From Bacteroidota bacterium (GTDB lineage: Bacteria; Bacteroidota; Bacteroidia; Chitinophagales; Chitinophagaceae): 6,563 nucleotides of DNA. The DNA lies in assembly GCA_023429365.1 (NCBI GenBank), contig JAEYVW010000047.1:1-6563 (forward strand), given 5' to 3'. The position numbers and the translations under genes were made by a program. This document shows positions 5,865 through 6,563 of this stretch, piece by piece (the stretch's first letter is position 1; each line of letters starts with the position of its first letter). Below the pieces are notes generated by a model. That model was not told the DNA's origin and did no database searches. It saw only the letters and a program-made list of their open reading frames with translations.

Positions 5865-6563
5865 ATGAGAAAAAGCTACCTGTTTGCTTTAAACAGTAAC
5901 AAAACTTTTTGTTTACCCGTAATACTTGCCCTTTGTTCGGTATTGAGCCTAAGCGCGCAGGGCGATGCCGAAAAAGGATTGCCATTTATTACAAACTATT
6001 CAGCAAAAACTTATAAAGCCCCGCCACAAACCTTTTCTATCATTGAAGACAACCGTGGGTTTTTATACTTCGGCATCCAAAATGGGATACTCGAATACGA
6101 CGGGGTCAAATGGAGAAAAGTAATCTTTAAAGAAGTGCCCGCTATCGTAAGAGCGATGGCCCGGGGCGAAGACGGGACCATCTATTACGGAGGGGTTGGC
6201 GATTTTGGTTATCTGTCGATGGATAGTGTTGGCCAAACCGTTGCGATTTCGTTCAAAGACCTGATTCCACCGCAATTCCGCAATTTTTACGATATCTGGA
6301 CGATCTATACCAATGGTCCGGAAATATTAATTCAATCCAGGGAATACGTGTTCCGGTTTGTAGATAAAAAAATGGTCAGGGTTTGGATTCCCGTTACCAA
6401 ATTTATGTTTGCGTTCAACCTGGATAATGAATATTTCGTACATCAACAGGGCATCGGCCTGCTTCGCTTAGTGAATGATTCTTTACAACTGGTTCCGGGA
6501 AGCGAGTTTGTAGGACAGGAACGGATGCAGGTGATGCTTCCCTATCGCCCTCCTTCTGGCACT
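5865..6563 (+). CDS. Two-component regulator propeller (Reg_prop) protein, N-terminal part
   Basis: The ATG at 5865 opens a frame that stays open for 233 codons to the right edge, so the gene is cut off. Residues 1-31 look like a signal peptide (MRKSYLF, then LPVILALCSVLSLSA, cleavage before QGD). What follows fits the blade pattern of Bacteroidota propeller sensors: PPQTFSIIEDNRGFLYFG followed by IQNGILEYDGVKW (about 53-83), then IVRAMARGEDGTIYYGGVGDFGYLSMD (about 94-120), then an FYDIWTIYTNG stretch (141-151) and an EYVFRF strand (160-165). Such proteins usually continue with more blades, a Y_Y_Y domain, one membrane helix and a cytoplasmic output (histidine kinase, hybrid kinase, LuxR/AraC helix-turn-helix, cyclase or phosphatase); that part is not visible. 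It is transcribed away from the kinase operon across a shared 248-base intergenic region. No Shine-Dalgarno sequence or clear promoter was found for it. Confidence 0.85.
   Translation, partial: MRKSYLFALNSNKTFCLPVILALCSVLSLSAQGDAEKGLPFITNYSAKTYKAPPQTFSIIEDNRGFLYFGIQNGILEYDGVKWRKVIFKEVPAIVRAMARGEDGTIYYGGVGDFGYLSMDSVGQTVAISFKDLIPPQFRNFYDIWTIYTNGPEILIQSREYVFRFVDKKMVRVWIPVTKFMFAFNLDNEYFVHQQGIGLLRLVNDSLQLVPGSEFVGQERMQVMLPYRPPSGT

Overview
The window reads as a piece of a Bacteroidota chromosome, probably of the Chitinophagaceae/Sphingobacteriia kind. This is inference from three things: the protein types (a periplasmic-TPR histidine kinase with a HisKA_2 core, a Reg_prop-type propeller sensor, a DoxX protein), the lack of clear Shine-Dalgarno sequences, and promoter-like sites resembling the Bacteroidota TTTG/TAnnTTTG pattern. 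No rRNA, tRNA, CRISPR array, transposase or phage gene is visible.

Layout, left to right: (1) the C-terminal end of an N-acyl-D-amino-acid deacylase on the + strand, entering from the left edge. (2) A small four-helix DoxX-family membrane protein on the - strand, tail to tail with it; the two stop codons share one TTAA. (3) A 371-base gene-free stretch (815-1185) holding two diverged direct copies of a roughly 60-base sequence, exactly 210 bases apart. It looks like a non-coding intergenic repeat. (4) A secreted serine hydrolase of the beta-lactamase class C / penicillin-binding fold, - strand. (5) A two-component pair on the - strand: a TPR-containing histidine kinase followed, with a 4-base ATGA overlap, by a receiver-LuxR response regulator. 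(6) A divergent intergenic region with a candidate kinase promoter and a 14-bp perfect palindrome. (7) On the + strand, running off the right edge without a stop, the N-terminal 233 codons of an exported two-component-regulator propeller (Reg_prop) protein.

The kinase and regulator almost certainly work together: a periplasmic TPR sensor, one membrane helix, a cytoplasmic HisKA_2/HATPase core, and a DNA-binding regulator. Two plausible targets lie close by, but only position supports them: the serine hydrolase 91 bases downstream on the same strand, and the divergent propeller sensor that shares the intergenic region. The left-hand genes (D-aminoacylase, DoxX) show no evident link to this signalling block.

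Each gene belongs to a known family. I see no convincing undescribed system. The most worthwhile leads are the intergenic repeat pair, the palindrome at the kinase promoter, and the identity of the truncated propeller protein's output domain.
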